The translations under genes and the position numbers were made by a program. A DNA stretch of 64,000 bases from NCBI GenBank assembly GCA_933228675.1, contig OW121741.1:75940629-76004628 (forward strand), given 5' to 3'. The notes beneath the pieces were generated by a model, which worked only from the letters and a program-made list of their open reading frames with translations, ran no database searches and was not told where the DNA came from. The DNA comes from Stomorhina lunata. Taxonomy: Eukaryota; Arthropoda; Insecta; Diptera; Rhiniidae. Of this stretch, positions 28,230 through 42,053 are shown piece by piece; positions within the stretch are counted from its first letter, which is position 1; the number at the start of each line of letters is the position of its first letter.

Positions 28230-29030
28230 ACAAGTACGAAAGTGCTATAGTCAGTCAAGCCCGACCATACGATACCCTTCACCACTAAGGTCAAAGGTGT
28301 TACTTTTCCTGTATAAAGACAAATATTTGCTAAATTTTGCCATCATACAAACATTTTCTCAAAACTTATATATTTAAGCTATTTCCGTCATTTGGACTTA
28401 GATGAGAGCTAGGGTCAAATGTGGATCGATTATCTCGAAATTTGGCAAATTGATTACAGTTGTTACAAAACTTACGTATGCAAAAAATAAACTCAAAATT
28501 CTCATTATCTTCAGATTTACGAGCGTTTTAGTGATTTTTGTCTCATTTTTTGTCTCATTTTTAAAGAAAAGTTTGTATGGGAACTATGGTCAAATGTGGA
28601 CCGATTTTAACGAAATTTGGTACAGTGATTTAGGTTTACATAAGCAGTATTTGCTTTAAATGTCATGGAAAAATATTGATTTTTGTGGCCAATATATCAA
28701 TTCCGGGAAGTGGGACCTATGGGAGGTACCATAAATAATGGACCGATTTTGACGAATTTCAATTACCATGGTCCCATTATCAAAAAAATGATCTGTGCCA
28801 AATTTCATCGAATCATCTGTAGAATTGCGACCTGTAGTTTGATTACAAAGTTTACATGGGGGTCCAGCCAGCCAGACGGACGGACGGACGGACATCGCTA
28901 AATCGACTCAGAAAGTGATTCTAAGCCTATTGGTATACTAAAAGGTGGGTCTAAGACAAATATTTCTATGCGTTACATACATCAGCACAAACTTATAATA
29001 CCCTTTCCACCTATGGTGGTGAAGGGTATA
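28230..29030 (+). repeat. Interspersed fly repeat, copy B, nested in the mariner
   Basis: It begins aacaagtacgaaagtgctat and ends in ctatggtggtgaagggtat, the same termini as copy A in the opposite orientation. Near 28,861-28,898 it holds ccagccagccagacggacgg with four GGAC/GACG tandem repeats, the GTCY-type microsatellite seen on the other strand of copy E. It is uninterrupted, and near 28,808-28,835 (atctgtagaattgcgacctg) it supplies the empty-site version of the SINE insertion in copy D. Short frames inside it are not genes. Confidence 0.65.
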
Positions 29031-29152
29031 ATGATTATTCGCATTTGATTCCAAATCTGTTACATTTATTTTTTAATGTAACAACCAATTTATTGATAAA
29101 AAGCTGTGTTTTATTTCAAATTTAAATATTGCGTTCTTGGTGGGACACCCTT

Positions 29153-31053
29153 TATATATAAGAACTATAGCCAAATATTGACCGATTGTTCCAAAATTTT
29201 AAATTTATATAAAGTTTATTTGTGCAAAATTTAGTGGCCATAGCTGTCATAGTTTATAATTTAAGAGCTTTTCAATAGCGTTTGTGGTATTTTAGTGGTT
29301 TCCGGGAGCGGTTTTTATATGAAAGCTATGGTCAAATATGGACCGATTCCTATAAAATTTGACACACCGACCAATAGTTGCATACAGATTCTCTGTTCTA
29401 AATGTCATAGCTATTACAACTGTATTAAATTTATCAGCATAAATGTGATTCCCAGGGCAGGGTTATATGGGAGCTCTAACTAAATGTGAAACTATTTCGC
29501 CCATTTTCAGTACACAACTTCTATGACATATCGAAAATACTTTTGTTAAATTTTGTCTCTCTAGCTCTTGTAGTTAAGGAGCTATCGGGCTTTCATTTGA
29601 CGGAAAGACGGACAGAGACCCCCTTTCTTTTTGGTATTTTATGTTTTTATAACTTTTTCATATGGGAGCTATGGTCAAATGGTGACCGATTGTGACAAAA
29701 TTTTGCACACTGGCTGGCATTGACATAAGACTTTCTTTCTTTCTTTAGTGGTTATATCTGTTATACTTATTAGTATTTATGGTGAAATTTATGCTGTTTC
29801 TGTAAGTTTTTTGTGTGGAAGCTATGCCTAAATGTGAACCGACTTTGATGAAATTTTATATGCTGTTATAATTTGTCATTTATTAACAAATAAGCGATTA
29901 GCCTAGACGAGGTTATACGGGAGCTATGGTCAAATGTGAACCGATTTTGCCCATTTTCAATACCAAAAATTTCTAAGAGATGAACAATATTTTTACTAAG
30001 TTTCGGTGAGCTAGCTCCTTTCATTTAGGCATTATCGTCATTTCATAAGGATTCAGAACATATATCGTTTTTGGTTTTTGATAAATGCATTTGATTACTA
30101 AAACTTTGCACAGGTAAATATTTTGTAAATATAAACCAATAACCAAAATTTGGTAACAATCGGTCCACAATTGACCCTAGCTCCCATATCAGACAATCGG
30201 CCCACAATTGACCCTAGCTCCCATATCAGACCCCTGGCCGGAAATGACATAAGTCTCGAAATTTTGAAAAAATTACACATACAGTGGTCGGCATATTTAT
30301 TTTGACATATTACATATTTGTTTTTCTTTTTTTTTATTTTTGGTCCATTGCAATTAAAAATAGGTTAAATTGCAACATATATTGTTATTTATTAGAACAC
30401 AAAACACTTTTCACATTTTTAACGTTTTTGTAATATATTTTTTTTTAATTGAAACTAAAAAGTCGAAGATTCAGTATAAGGCATAAGTATTTTGACATTT
30501 TTTTGCATTGCATATCAACAAATTGGGAACTTCAAGGTCAACAAAAATTAAGAATAATTATTTGGATTAATATAAAATGTATCCGCCTTTAGTATTTTAT
30601 ACTTTTTGGAGGCGATTTGGAACGGAATTCATCAAAGGTTGAAAAAACTTCATAGAAATCTATTTCTAAGCTTTTATGAAAAATTACAAAAAAAATTAAA
30701 AATGTGAAAAGTGTTTGTGTTCTAATAAATGACAACATTTGTTGCAATTTTAACTGTTTTTACTTATTTTTTTAATAACATTGCACCAGAAGTAATAAAA
30801 AAAGAAAAATAAATGCTATGTCAAAATAAATATGCCCACCACTGTATGTATATGTCTAATGTGGGGTTTATATAACTCAAGCGACTGACGATTGAGTTAA
30901 ATTTACATGTATTTTGTTTTTGTTACAATAACAAAACACATATATAAGACTTAAGGAAAACTCTTTAATTGCTTGTACATATTTGACCTTAGTAGTGAAG
31001 GGTATGATATAGTCGGGCTTGACCGACTATAGCTTTTCTTACTTGTTATATAA
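29153..31053 (-). repeat. Interspersed fly repeat, copy C (interrupted by a MITE)
   Basis: This is a long degenerate stretch of recurring phrases such as gggagctatggtcaaatg, gaccgattgtgacaaaattt and accctagctcccatatcaga. It ends in gtgaagggtatgatatagtc and ttcttacttgtt, as copy A does. The left boundary is where the mariner inserted; the missing left part is at 27,190-27,299. A 563-bp MITE interrupts it at 30,282. On either side of the MITE the sequence matches copy A around 1,880-1,915, which shows that the MITE arrived later. Confidence 0.55.
30282..30844. mobile_element. 563-bp MITE with Tc1/mariner-like ends
   Basis: The left end reads cagtggtcggcatatttatt and the right end, in reverse complement, cagtggtgggcatatttatt. 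Both continue ttgacata. Imperfect inverted similarity extends for about 170 bp (tttattagaacacaaa and acttttcacatttttaa appear on both arms). The dinucleotide TA flanks both ends (30,280-30,281 and 30,845-30,846). CAGT-type ends with a TA duplication fit a non-autonomous Tc1/mariner derivative. No coding capacity is seen. It sits inside interspersed repeat copy C. Confidence 0.85.
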
Positions 31054-32185
31054 AAACTTGTGTTAATATTTAGGACTGAAATAATATCGTAATAAGAAAC
31101 TGACAATGTATTTGTGTTTAACTCTTTCAATTCTCTAATATATGTATCCTGATGACCCCTATTGCAATAAATACATTATCCTATCTTTTATTAGAACTTG
31201 CCAGAATGATGTAATATTATCTTTCAGTAACAAAAGAAAGAAAACAGCAAAACTATTTGATAAAGAAAGAAAATTCATATTCAGTCGTAAAAATCTTAAA
31301 AATCTCAATTTCCAGCTACTTTCGGCTGCTGCTGTTTGAGAAGATGTTTTCTTTGGTGGTGCTGCTGCAGATGGTGGTGATGATAATGATTGGGTTAAAT
31401 AATAAAAGACGAAGTCATAGATACATTCTAGTAAATTCACATAAAAGTTGAAAACCATTACTTCTGAAAGACGTAACATACGTTCGAACGTCTCTATGAA
31501 TGCGAATGGCTTTTATTTAATGACGTTGCAGTTTTCATTTTCATCTCGAGTACAAGAAGAATTCCTCCTTTTTTCGGGGTTTTCCAAACAATGTAATCTC
31601 TTACAATTTCGACGATTGGCATGTCACTCATTTCATTGTCGATTGTATTGAATAATTTTGTTTCATTCTTTTCTTTTAAGAAAAATATTTACTTGTAATG
31701 CCAGAAATCCTTACAAAATGCTAGAGAACTTTATCAGACTATTCATTTTTTTCATACAATTTCTTTTTTATTACATCGTTTTTTTTTTAACAGGGAGTCA
31801 ATGAAGAACTAAAGAACTAATGCCGCTAAAAGAGTTTAAATTTGAAATTTTGATGATTTGACGATGACATTGATTGTTAAAGAATAATATAAATGGAATT
31901 TAAAATCGAAAAGAAAAAAAAAAGGAAATTGATTTGAATCTTTAAGTTATGCGAATGAATCAAATATTTCTTTTCTTCTTTTTTGTAATTTATTTGTAAA
32001 AAGTTCCATGTCATGGCGCCATTTGTGATAATCCTTTTCAATGTTTAATCGAATTTTATATTTTAAATTAAATTTTGAAAAAAATGAAAAATTACAAACG
32101 GATATTTGATTTTCAAAATAAGTTTAGATACAAATCTAACAGTAATAGTAAACACATACATAGACAAATCTAAATACTCATCAGT
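31054..32185. other. AT-rich spacer, no gene recognised
   Basis: Overlapping short frames on both strands around 31,142-31,651 come from a CTG/CAG-rich patch (31,318-31,375, gctgctgctg-type) and show no domain. Poly-purine and poly-A runs lie at 31,900-31,925. This may be intron or intergenic sequence. Confidence 0.45.
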
Positions 32186-33490
32186 TTTTCTATAGCAAAA
32201 TTGACCGATAGGACAAGTTTTTCTATAGAAAAAATGAACGGTAGGACAAGTTTTTCTATAGAAAAAATTGAACGGTAGAACAAGTTTTTCTATAGAAAAA
32301 CTGAACGGTAGGACAAGTTTTTCTATAGAAAAATTGACCGTTAGGACAAGTTTTTCTATAGAAAAATTGACCGTTAGGACAAGTTTTTCTATAGAAAAAT
32401 TGACCGTTAGGACAAGTTTTTCTATAGAAAAATTGACCGTTAGGACAAGTTTTTCTATAGAAAAATTGACCGTTAGGACAAGTTTTTCTATAGAAAAATT
32501 GACCGTTAGGACAAGTTTTTCTATAGAAAAATTGACCGTTAGGACAAGTTTTTCTATAGAAAAATTGACCGTTAGGACAAGTTTTTCTATAGAAAAATTG
32601 ACCGTTAGGACAAGTTTTTCTATAGAAAAATTGACCGTTAGGACAAGTTTTTCTATAGAAAAATTGACCGTTAGGACAAGTTTTTCTATAGAAAAATTGA
32701 CCGTTAGGACAAGTTTTTCTATAGAAAAATTGACCGTTAGGACAAGTTTTTCTATAGAAAAATTGACCGTTAGGACAAGTTTTTCTATAGAAAAATTGAC
32801 CGTTAGGACAAGTTTTTCTATAGAAAAATTGACCGTTAGGACAAGTTTTTCTATAGAAAAATTGACCGTTAGGACAAGTTTTTCTATAGAAAAATTGACC
32901 GTTAGGACAAGTTTTTCTATAGAAAAATTGACCGTTAGGACAAGTTTTTCTATAGAAAAATTGACCGTTAGGACAAGTTTTTCTATAGAAAAATTGACCG
33001 TTAGGACAAGTTTTTCTATAGAAAAATTGACCGTTAGGACAAGTTTTTCTATAGAAAAATTGACCGTTAGGACAAGTTTTTCTATAGAAAAATTGACCGT
33101 TAGGACAAGTTTTTCTATAGAAAAATTGACCGTTAGGACAAGTTTTTCTATAGAAAAATTGACCGTTAGGACAAGTTTTTCTATAGAAAAATTGACCGTT
33201 AGGACAAGTTTTTCTATAGAAAAATTGACCGTTAGGACAAGTTTTTCTATAGAAAAATTGACCGTTAGGACAAGTTTTTCTATAGAAAAATTGACCGTTA
33301 GGACAAGTTTTTCTATAGAAAAATTGACCGTTAGGACAAGTTTTTCTATAGAAAAATTGACCGTTAGGACAAGTTTTTCTATAGAAAAATTGACCGTTAG
33401 GACAAGTTTTTCTATAGAGAAATTGACCGTTAGGACAAGTTTTTCTATAGAAAAATTGAACGGTAGGACCAAATTGACCGATAGAACAAG
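32186..33490 (+). repeat. 33-bp satellite array 1, about 39 copies
   Basis: The unit is the 16-bp palindrome tttttctatagaaaaa followed by ttgaccgttaggacaag. Between about 32,330 and 33,450 the copies are nearly identical. The first two or three units and the last ones instead carry ttgaacggtagg, the common form in array 2. Because 33 is a multiple of three, frames of more than 400 codons stay open on both strands (32,256-33,521 -, 32,063-33,472 -, 32,268-33,578 +). At least two of these start only at TTG, so they are not treated as genes. Confidence 0.97.
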
Positions 33491-34554
33491 TGGAATAATT
33501 TACACTTATTATAACATACATTCGTTACATAAATATTTTTTGATTCTCAAATATTTGCAAGAATTTTTTTCGGTATAATCAAAACTTTTACTTTAATAAT
33601 ACTTGTATAGTTTGCATTAATTAAAATTCTTTTCAGTAGATTTTAGCAAGAAACAAAAACTTTGATAACATTTTCTGACTGAAAACATGTAAAAAGTTTC
33701 TTATTTATTATTAGACTTCTACTTTGTCTGTATCATATTTAATAGAATATGCAAAATCATATATGATTCCTATTTTCTTTCCTCAATCTTTTTCAGACTT
33801 TTCAATTTTATTTTGTAACGAATAAGTTTTCAGTCTCATACTTTCTTTATAAAATATAGCATTTGTGGTTTTTGTTTTCTGATTATTTTTTTCTTTTAAA
33901 GAAATTTCTCTCAGCTCCTTTATAGATTCATAAAACTACAGAAATATACCTGTAAGATATACGTTTATCTTAAAGATTAAAATAATGTAATATAACCAAC
34001 TTAAAGAAAAGCAGTGAAAAATCTAAAAAGAAGAAATTTTGTTGCTATTGTTGTTATATTTTTAATTATTTTATTAGTAACTTTATGTAAAATTTACGTT
34101 TTTTTAGAGTAATACGAGCGTACAAAAAACAACAATAGCTTAAAGTATTTATAATTTTACATCCGAATTTTGAGGATGTATCTACATCCTTAAAGATACA
34201 TGTTTCTGTACAATATTTATGTGTCTGTATATCCACATTTTCTTAATTATATCATATGCATTTGAATATGATTTCAAGAGTTTCTGTATCTTTTTCTTAT
34301 GCGGCTTCTGAATTAAAAACAACAATAAACAATTTTCAATCTCAACTTGTGCACGTTTTCTTTTGTTTTCTAAGATAGAGTCTAAGTTTGAAATATACAT
34401 AAATGAAATCCATACTCGTATAATAGAATTGTATATAAATATGTATATTTTTCACGAAATTATATAAATATCCTGTATATTAGTACCATATACCGATACT
34501 ACATAAATCTCATACCACTGTCATATTTTCAACAAAATTTTCTTTAAATTTCAT
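33491..34554. other. Spacer between the two opposed 33-bp arrays
   Basis: About 1.06 kb of unique AT-rich DNA with no recognisable gene. A 72-codon minus-strand frame (34,182-34,400) has no identifiable motif. The two flanking arrays are reverse complements of each other, so this spacer is the loop of a very large potential inverted repeat. Confidence 0.5.
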
Positions 34555-37500
34555 AACCGTCAACTTTTATACAGAAAGTCTTGTCGTAACGGTCAATTTT
34601 TCTATAGAAAAACTTATCCTACCGTTCAATTTTTCTATAGAAAAACTTGTCCTACCGTTCAATTTTTCTATAGAAAAACTTGTCCTACCGTTCAATTTTT
34701 CTGTAGAAAAACTTGTCCTACCGTTCAATTTTTCTATAGAAAAACTTGTCCTACCGTTCAATTTTTCTATAGAAAAACTTGTCCTACCGTTCAATTTTTC
34801 TGTAGAAAAACTTGTCCTACCGTTCAATTTTTCTATAGAAAAACTTGTCCTATCGTTCAATTTTTCTATAGAAGAACTTATCCTACCGTTCAATTTATCT
34901 ATAGAAAAACTTGTCCTACCGTTCAATTTTTCTATAGAAAAACTTGTCCTACCGTTCAATTTTTCTATAGAAAAACTTGTCCTACCGTTCAAGTTTTCTG
35001 TAGAAAAACTTGTCCTACCGTTCAATTTATCTATAGAAAAACTTGTCCTACCGTTCAATTTTTCTATAGAAAAACTTGTCCGTTCAATTTTTCTGTCCGT
35101 TCAATTTTTCTATAGAAAAACTTGTCCTACCGTTCAATTTTTCTGTAGAAAAACTTGTCCTACCGTTCACTTTATCTATAGAAAAACTTGTTCTACCGTT
35201 CAATTTTTCTATAGAAAAACTTGTCATGCCTTTCAATTTTTCTATAGAAAAACTTGTCCTACGTTTCAATTTTTCTATAGAAAAACTTGTCCTACGTTTC
35301 AATTTTTCTATAGAAAAACTTGTCCTACCTTTCAATTTTTCTATAGAAAAACTTGTCCTACCGTTCAAGTTTTCTGTAGAAAAACTTGTCCTACCGTTCA
35401 ATTTATCTATAGAAAAACTTGTCCTACCTTTCAATTTTTCTATAGAAAAACTTGTCCTACCGTTCAATTTTTCTGTAGAAAAACTTGTCCTATCGTTCAG
35501 TTTTTCTATAGAAAAACTTGTCCTACCGTTCAATTTTTCTGTAGAAAAACTTGTCCTACCCTTCAATTTTTCTGTAGAAAAACTTGTCCTACCGTTCAAT
35601 TTTTCTATAGAAAAACTTGTCCTACCGTTCAATTTTTCTATAGAAAAACTTGTCCTACAGTTCAATTTTTCTGTAGAAAAACTTGTCCTACCGTTCAATT
35701 TTTCTATAGAAAAACTTGTCCTACCGTTTAATTTATCTATAGAAAAACTTGTCCTACCGTTCAATTTTTCTGTAGAAAAACTTGTCCTGACGGTCAATTT
35801 TTCTATAGAAAAACTTGTCCTACCGTTCAATTTTTCTATAGAAAAACTTGTCCTACCGTTCAATTTTTCTGTAGAAAAACTTGTCCTACAGTTCAATTTT
35901 TCTATAGAAAAACTTGTCCTACCGTTCAATTTTTCTGTAGAAAAACTTGTCCTACCGTTCAATTTTTCTATAGAAAAACTTGTCCTACCGTTCAATTTTT
36001 CTATAGAAGAACTTATCCTACCGTTCAATTTATCTATAGAAAAACTTGTCCTACCGTTCAATTTTTCTATAGAAAAACTTGTTCTACCGTTCAATTTTTC
36101 TATAGAAAAACTTGTCCTACCGTTCAATTTTTCTATAGAAAAGCTTGTCCTACCGTTCAATTTTTCTATAGAAGAACTTATCCTACCGTTCAATTTATCT
36201 ATAGAAAAACTTGTCCTACCGTTCAATTTTTCTATAGAAAAACTTGTTCTACCGTTCAATTTATCTATAGAAAAACTTGTCCTACCGTTCAATTTTTCTA
36301 TAGAAAAACTTGTCCTACCGTTCAATTTTTCTATAGAAAAACTTGTCCTAACGGTCAATTTTTCTATAGAAAAACTTGTCCTACCGTTCAATTTTTCTGT
36401 AGAAAAACTTGTCCTATCGTTCAATTTTTCTATAGAAAAACTTGTCCTACCGTTCAATTTTTCTGTAGAAAAACTTGTCCTACCGTTCAGTTTTTCTATA
36501 GAAAAACTTGTCCTACCGTTCAATTTTTCTGTAGAAAAACTTGTCCTACCGTTTAATTTTTCTATAGAAAAACTTGTCCTACCGTTCAATTTTTCTATAG
36601 AAAAACTTGTCCTATCGTTAAATTTTTCTATAGATAAACTTGTCCTATCGTTAAATTTTTCTATAGAAAAACTTGTCCTATCGTTAAATTTTTCTATAGA
36701 AAAACTTGTCCTATCGTTAAATTTTTCTATAGAAAAACTTGTCCTATCGTTAAATTTTTCTATAGAAAAACTTGTCCTATCGTTCAATTTTTCTATAGAA
36801 AAACTTATGCTACCGTTCAATTTATCTATAGAAAAACTTGTCCTACCTTTAAATTTTTTTATAGAAAAACTTGTCCTACCGTTTAATTTTTCTATAGAAA
36901 AACTTGTCCTATCGTTAAATTTTTCTATAGAAAAACTTGTCCTATCGTTAAATTTTTCTATAGAAAAACTTGTCCTATCGTTCAATTTTTCTATAGAAAA
37001 ATTTATGCTACCGTTGAATTTATCTATAGAAAAACTTGTCCTTCCTTTAAATATTTTTATAGAAAAACTTGTCCTACCGTTCAATTTTTCTATAGAAAAA
37101 CTTGTCCTACCGTTTAATTTTTCTATAGAAAAACTTGTCCTACCTTTCAATTTTTCTATAGAAAAACTTGTCCTACCGTTTAATTTTTCTATAGAAAAAC
37201 TTGTCCTGCCGTTTAATTTTTCTATAGAAAAACTTGTCCTACCGTTCCATTTTTCTATAGAAAAACTTGTCTTATCGTTCAATTTTTCTATAGAAAAACT
37301 TGTCCTACCGTTCAATTTTTCTATAGAAAAACTTGTCCTACCGTTCAAATTTTCTATAGAAAAATTGGTCCTACCATTCAATTTTTCTATAGAAAAACTT
37401 GTCCTACCGTTCAATTTTTCTATAGAAAAACCTGTCCTACCGTTCAATTTTTCTATAGAAAAACTTGTCCTACCTTTCAATTTTTCTATAGAAAAACTTG

Positions 37501-37617
37501 TCCTACCTTTCAATTTTTCTATAAAAAAATTTGTCCTACCTTTCAATTTTTCTATAGAAAAACTTGTTCTACCTTTCAATTTTGGTATAGAAAAACTTGT
37601 CCTACTGTTCAAATTTG
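34555..37617 (-). repeat. 33-bp satellite array 2, about 92 copies, inverted relative to array 1
   Basis: On the plus strand each unit reads tttttctatagaaaaa then cttgtcctaccgttcaa, the reverse complement of the array 1 family. Copies are much more diverse than in array 1: tctgtagaaa, atttatctatag, ctatcgttaaat and cctttcaat variants recur in clusters. A local rearrangement with partial units at 35,080-35,100 splits it into a 15-unit and a ~76-unit block. Despite this diversity there are no frame-breaking indels across 35,100-37,600. A plus-strand frame of 11-residue repeats (PFNFSIEKLVL, first ATG at 35,223) and an 845-codon minus-strand frame (NGRTSFSIEKL repeats, ATG at 37,621) therefore both stay open. 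Coding function is not supported. Confidence 0.97.
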
Positions 37618-38517
37618 ACATTATTCTAGAACATTTAGCAAACCACCCTCGTTAAAAAACAGTTAATATTTCTTTTAGAATAAAATGTCTAAATTAAGTA
37701 TACCAGCATACCAAATATTTAATCAAGTGGAATTGCACAAATATACAAATCAGTGAACAAAACGAACAAAAAAATATTAATTTCCAATAAAAATTTAGCC
37801 AATGCAGAAGAGACTTGAATGAAAAAAATCAGGGAATAAAAAATAGAAAATAAGTCTTAAAGAAAGGAGAAAAAGTGCCCTTACAATATGAAATATGTTA
37901 CATGATCTTAACAGGCAAATTTGATACTTTTTCATGGCCATAACTCACATACACACTGAGATACACACACACTAACACAGGGACTAAAGGACAATAATAC
38001 AGTTAAGAATAAGAAAGAATTTTACTGCGAATTTAAATTAAAATTAATGCATGAATTTTTTAACATTATGTTCGACTGAATCAAAACAAAATATCACAAC
38101 GACAAAATGAAAATATTCAGTTTTTTTTTTTAAGGAAAATTTACTTGAATTGCAATTTGATATTTATTTATAATGATTTACTTATTTACTATTAGTTGGA
38201 TTTTACTCATCTTCAATTTACTGAACTACTCCAAAGAATGAAATAAACTCCAAAACTATATATATGGATGGAGTTATTTGTTACCCCGCAGTTATATAGT
38301 AAGTCTCTCTTCCAAACAAATGAAATTTTCTTCGATATTTACATATTTCTAAACATTAGATGAGACTAGGATCTTTTAAGATAATCAAAAACTGACATTT
38401 TATTATAGGTAAGAAGGTCTCTAAAATCATGTCATTTCTATAATTTGGGAGACTATGCTCTAATATCAAACTACTGGTAAGTTATATCATGAGTTATTAT
38501 ATGTATTCATATTTTTA
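37618..38517. other. AT-rich spacer, no gene recognised
   Basis: Unique sequence without a convincing frame, RNA gene or repeat. A short CA-rich patch (cacatacacactgagatac, near 37,950) is the only low-complexity feature. Confidence 0.45.
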
Positions 38518-40542
<2,025 letters not shown>

Positions 40543-40811
40543 TATAGTATTTTGGTATGTCTTACTAAATAATGTACTAAATTTTTAGCCAAACATTTGT
40601 GTACTCCTAGTAAATTTATAGTAAAATATTATACGAATATAATTTTCAGAAGTAGAAATATTAAATGTCTGCGGGCTAAACGTGCCAATCTTTATTTCTC
40701 TTCCACGTATACTATTCTTTTCTCAGATCTATGAATTTTATTGTGCTCCTTGTTGTTTGGTTAAGTTTGGTTAAGGGCAAAAGTAATGTCACAAAACAAA
40801 TTTTATTAAAA

Positions 40812-41647
40812 CAAGTAAGAAAGTGCTATATTCTGCCAAGCCCGACTATAAGATACCCTTTACCACTAAGGTCAAAGGTGTTGTTTTTCCTGTATAAAGA
40901 CAAATATTTGCTAAACTTTGCCATCATACAAACATTTTCTCAAAACTTATATATTTTAGTTGTTTCCCTCATTTGGACTTATATGAGAGCTGGGGTCAAA
41001 TGTGGACCGATTACCTCGAAATTTGGCAAATTGATAACAGTTTTTAAAAAATTATGTATGCAAAAACTAAACTTTAAAATCTCATTATCTTCAGATTAAC
41101 GAGCGTTTAAGTGATTTTTGTGTCATTTAGTGCGTTTTGATAGAAGAGTTTGTATGGGAGCTATGGTCAAATGTGGACCGATTTCAAATTCGGTACAGTG
41201 ATTTAAGTTTACATAAGCAGTATTTGTTTTAAATTTCATAAAAAAATATTGAGAGTTAAGGCCAATATATCAATTCCGGAAGTGTGACCTATGGGAGACA
41301 CCATAAATATCAGTCTATTGATTTTGACGAGTTTCAATAGCCATGGTCCCACTATCAAAAATTATCTGTGCCAAATTTCATCAAGTTATCTCTAGAATCT
41401 AGTGAACCGCCGTGGTATAGCATACCAGAGGTCCAAGTTCAATCCCCGGCCAGACTCACTTGAAAAAATTAATTTTCAAAAAAGCGGCGGTTCACCTCAC
41501 AAACTCAGCTAGCCACTGGTTATTGAGTATTAGGCTATGTAAAACTTCTGTAACAAATGCATTTGCCGTTCGGAGTCGGCGTTAGAACGTAGGTCCCTTT
41601 CAATGAGTCTAAAAATAGAATCGGATGCAGCTCATTGCCTGAGCAAA

Positions 41648-41715
<68 letters not shown>

Positions 41716-41890
41716 AGAATTGCGACCTGTACTTTGATTACATGGTTTATATAGGGTCCAGCCAGCCAGACGGACTGACATCGACTCAGAAAGTAATTCA
41801 AAGTCTATTGGTATACTAAAAGGTAGGTCTCAGACAAATATTTCTTTGCGTTTCATACATCAGCACAAACTTATAATACCCTTTCCACCT
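40812..41890 (+). repeat. Interspersed fly repeat, copy D, interrupted by a SINE
   Basis: It opens aacaagtaagaaagtgctat and closes ataccctttccacctat, matching copies A and B. Its interior (gctggggtcaaatgtggacc, tatgggagacaccataaata, ccagccagccagacggac) follows copy B segment by segment until 41,398. There a SINE-like insertion intervenes, and the match resumes at 41,713. Confidence 0.6.
41399..41712 (+). mobile_element. tRNA-derived SINE candidate with (TA)n tail
   Basis: The insertion is bounded by a perfect 8-bp direct repeat, tctagaat, at 41,391-41,398 and 41,713-41,720. The uninterrupted version is in copy B. The head resembles a tRNA-type promoter: an A-box-like gtggtatagcata (41,412-41,424) and a B-box-like caagttcaatccc (41,434-41,446), framed by agtga...tcact that could pair as an acceptor end. 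An 11-bp perfect inverted pair, gtgaaccgccg (41,402) and cggcggttcac (41,485), follows. The 3' end is a (TA)n tract of about 65 bp (41,649-41,712). A non-coding, Pol III-transcribed retroelement is the best reading; the tRNA of origin is not clear. Confidence 0.65.
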
Positions 41891-42053
41891 ATCTTATATT
41901 CTTAAACGAGCAATAATTGTATGTATATATATATCTATATATCGGGTAGTTTTTATTGAGGTATAGAACTTTAAGTTGGCATCACTTTTTTAACTGGCGG
42001 CCATTTTGTCAGCTGTCAAGTGATTAGTATTTAGTTTGGTTTGCCATTTCATC

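Larger units (their letters stand above)
27302..29152 (+). mobile_element. Decayed mariner-type transposon with nested insertion
   Basis: Terminal inverted repeats are visible. The left end reads aagggtgacccaactagaac, and the right end in reverse complement reads aagggtgtcccaccaagaac. They continue to match for about 50 bp (tttaaatttgaaataaaac on both). TA flanks both ends (27,300-27,301 and 29,153-29,154). The internal subterminal sequence tcgtgaaactt...tatatcgtaaagta occurs inverted at 27,367 and about 28,030-28,065. A second family member (28,230-29,030) has inserted in the right part. The phrase aatgattattcgcatttgat occurs on both sides of that insertion, at 28,093 and 29,029. Confidence 0.85.

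Noticed and set aside
32063..33578. Three overlapping frames of 421-469 codons
   Set aside because: They arise because a 33-bp repeat is a multiple of three; at least two begin at TTG and all consist only of the repeat plus short flanks.
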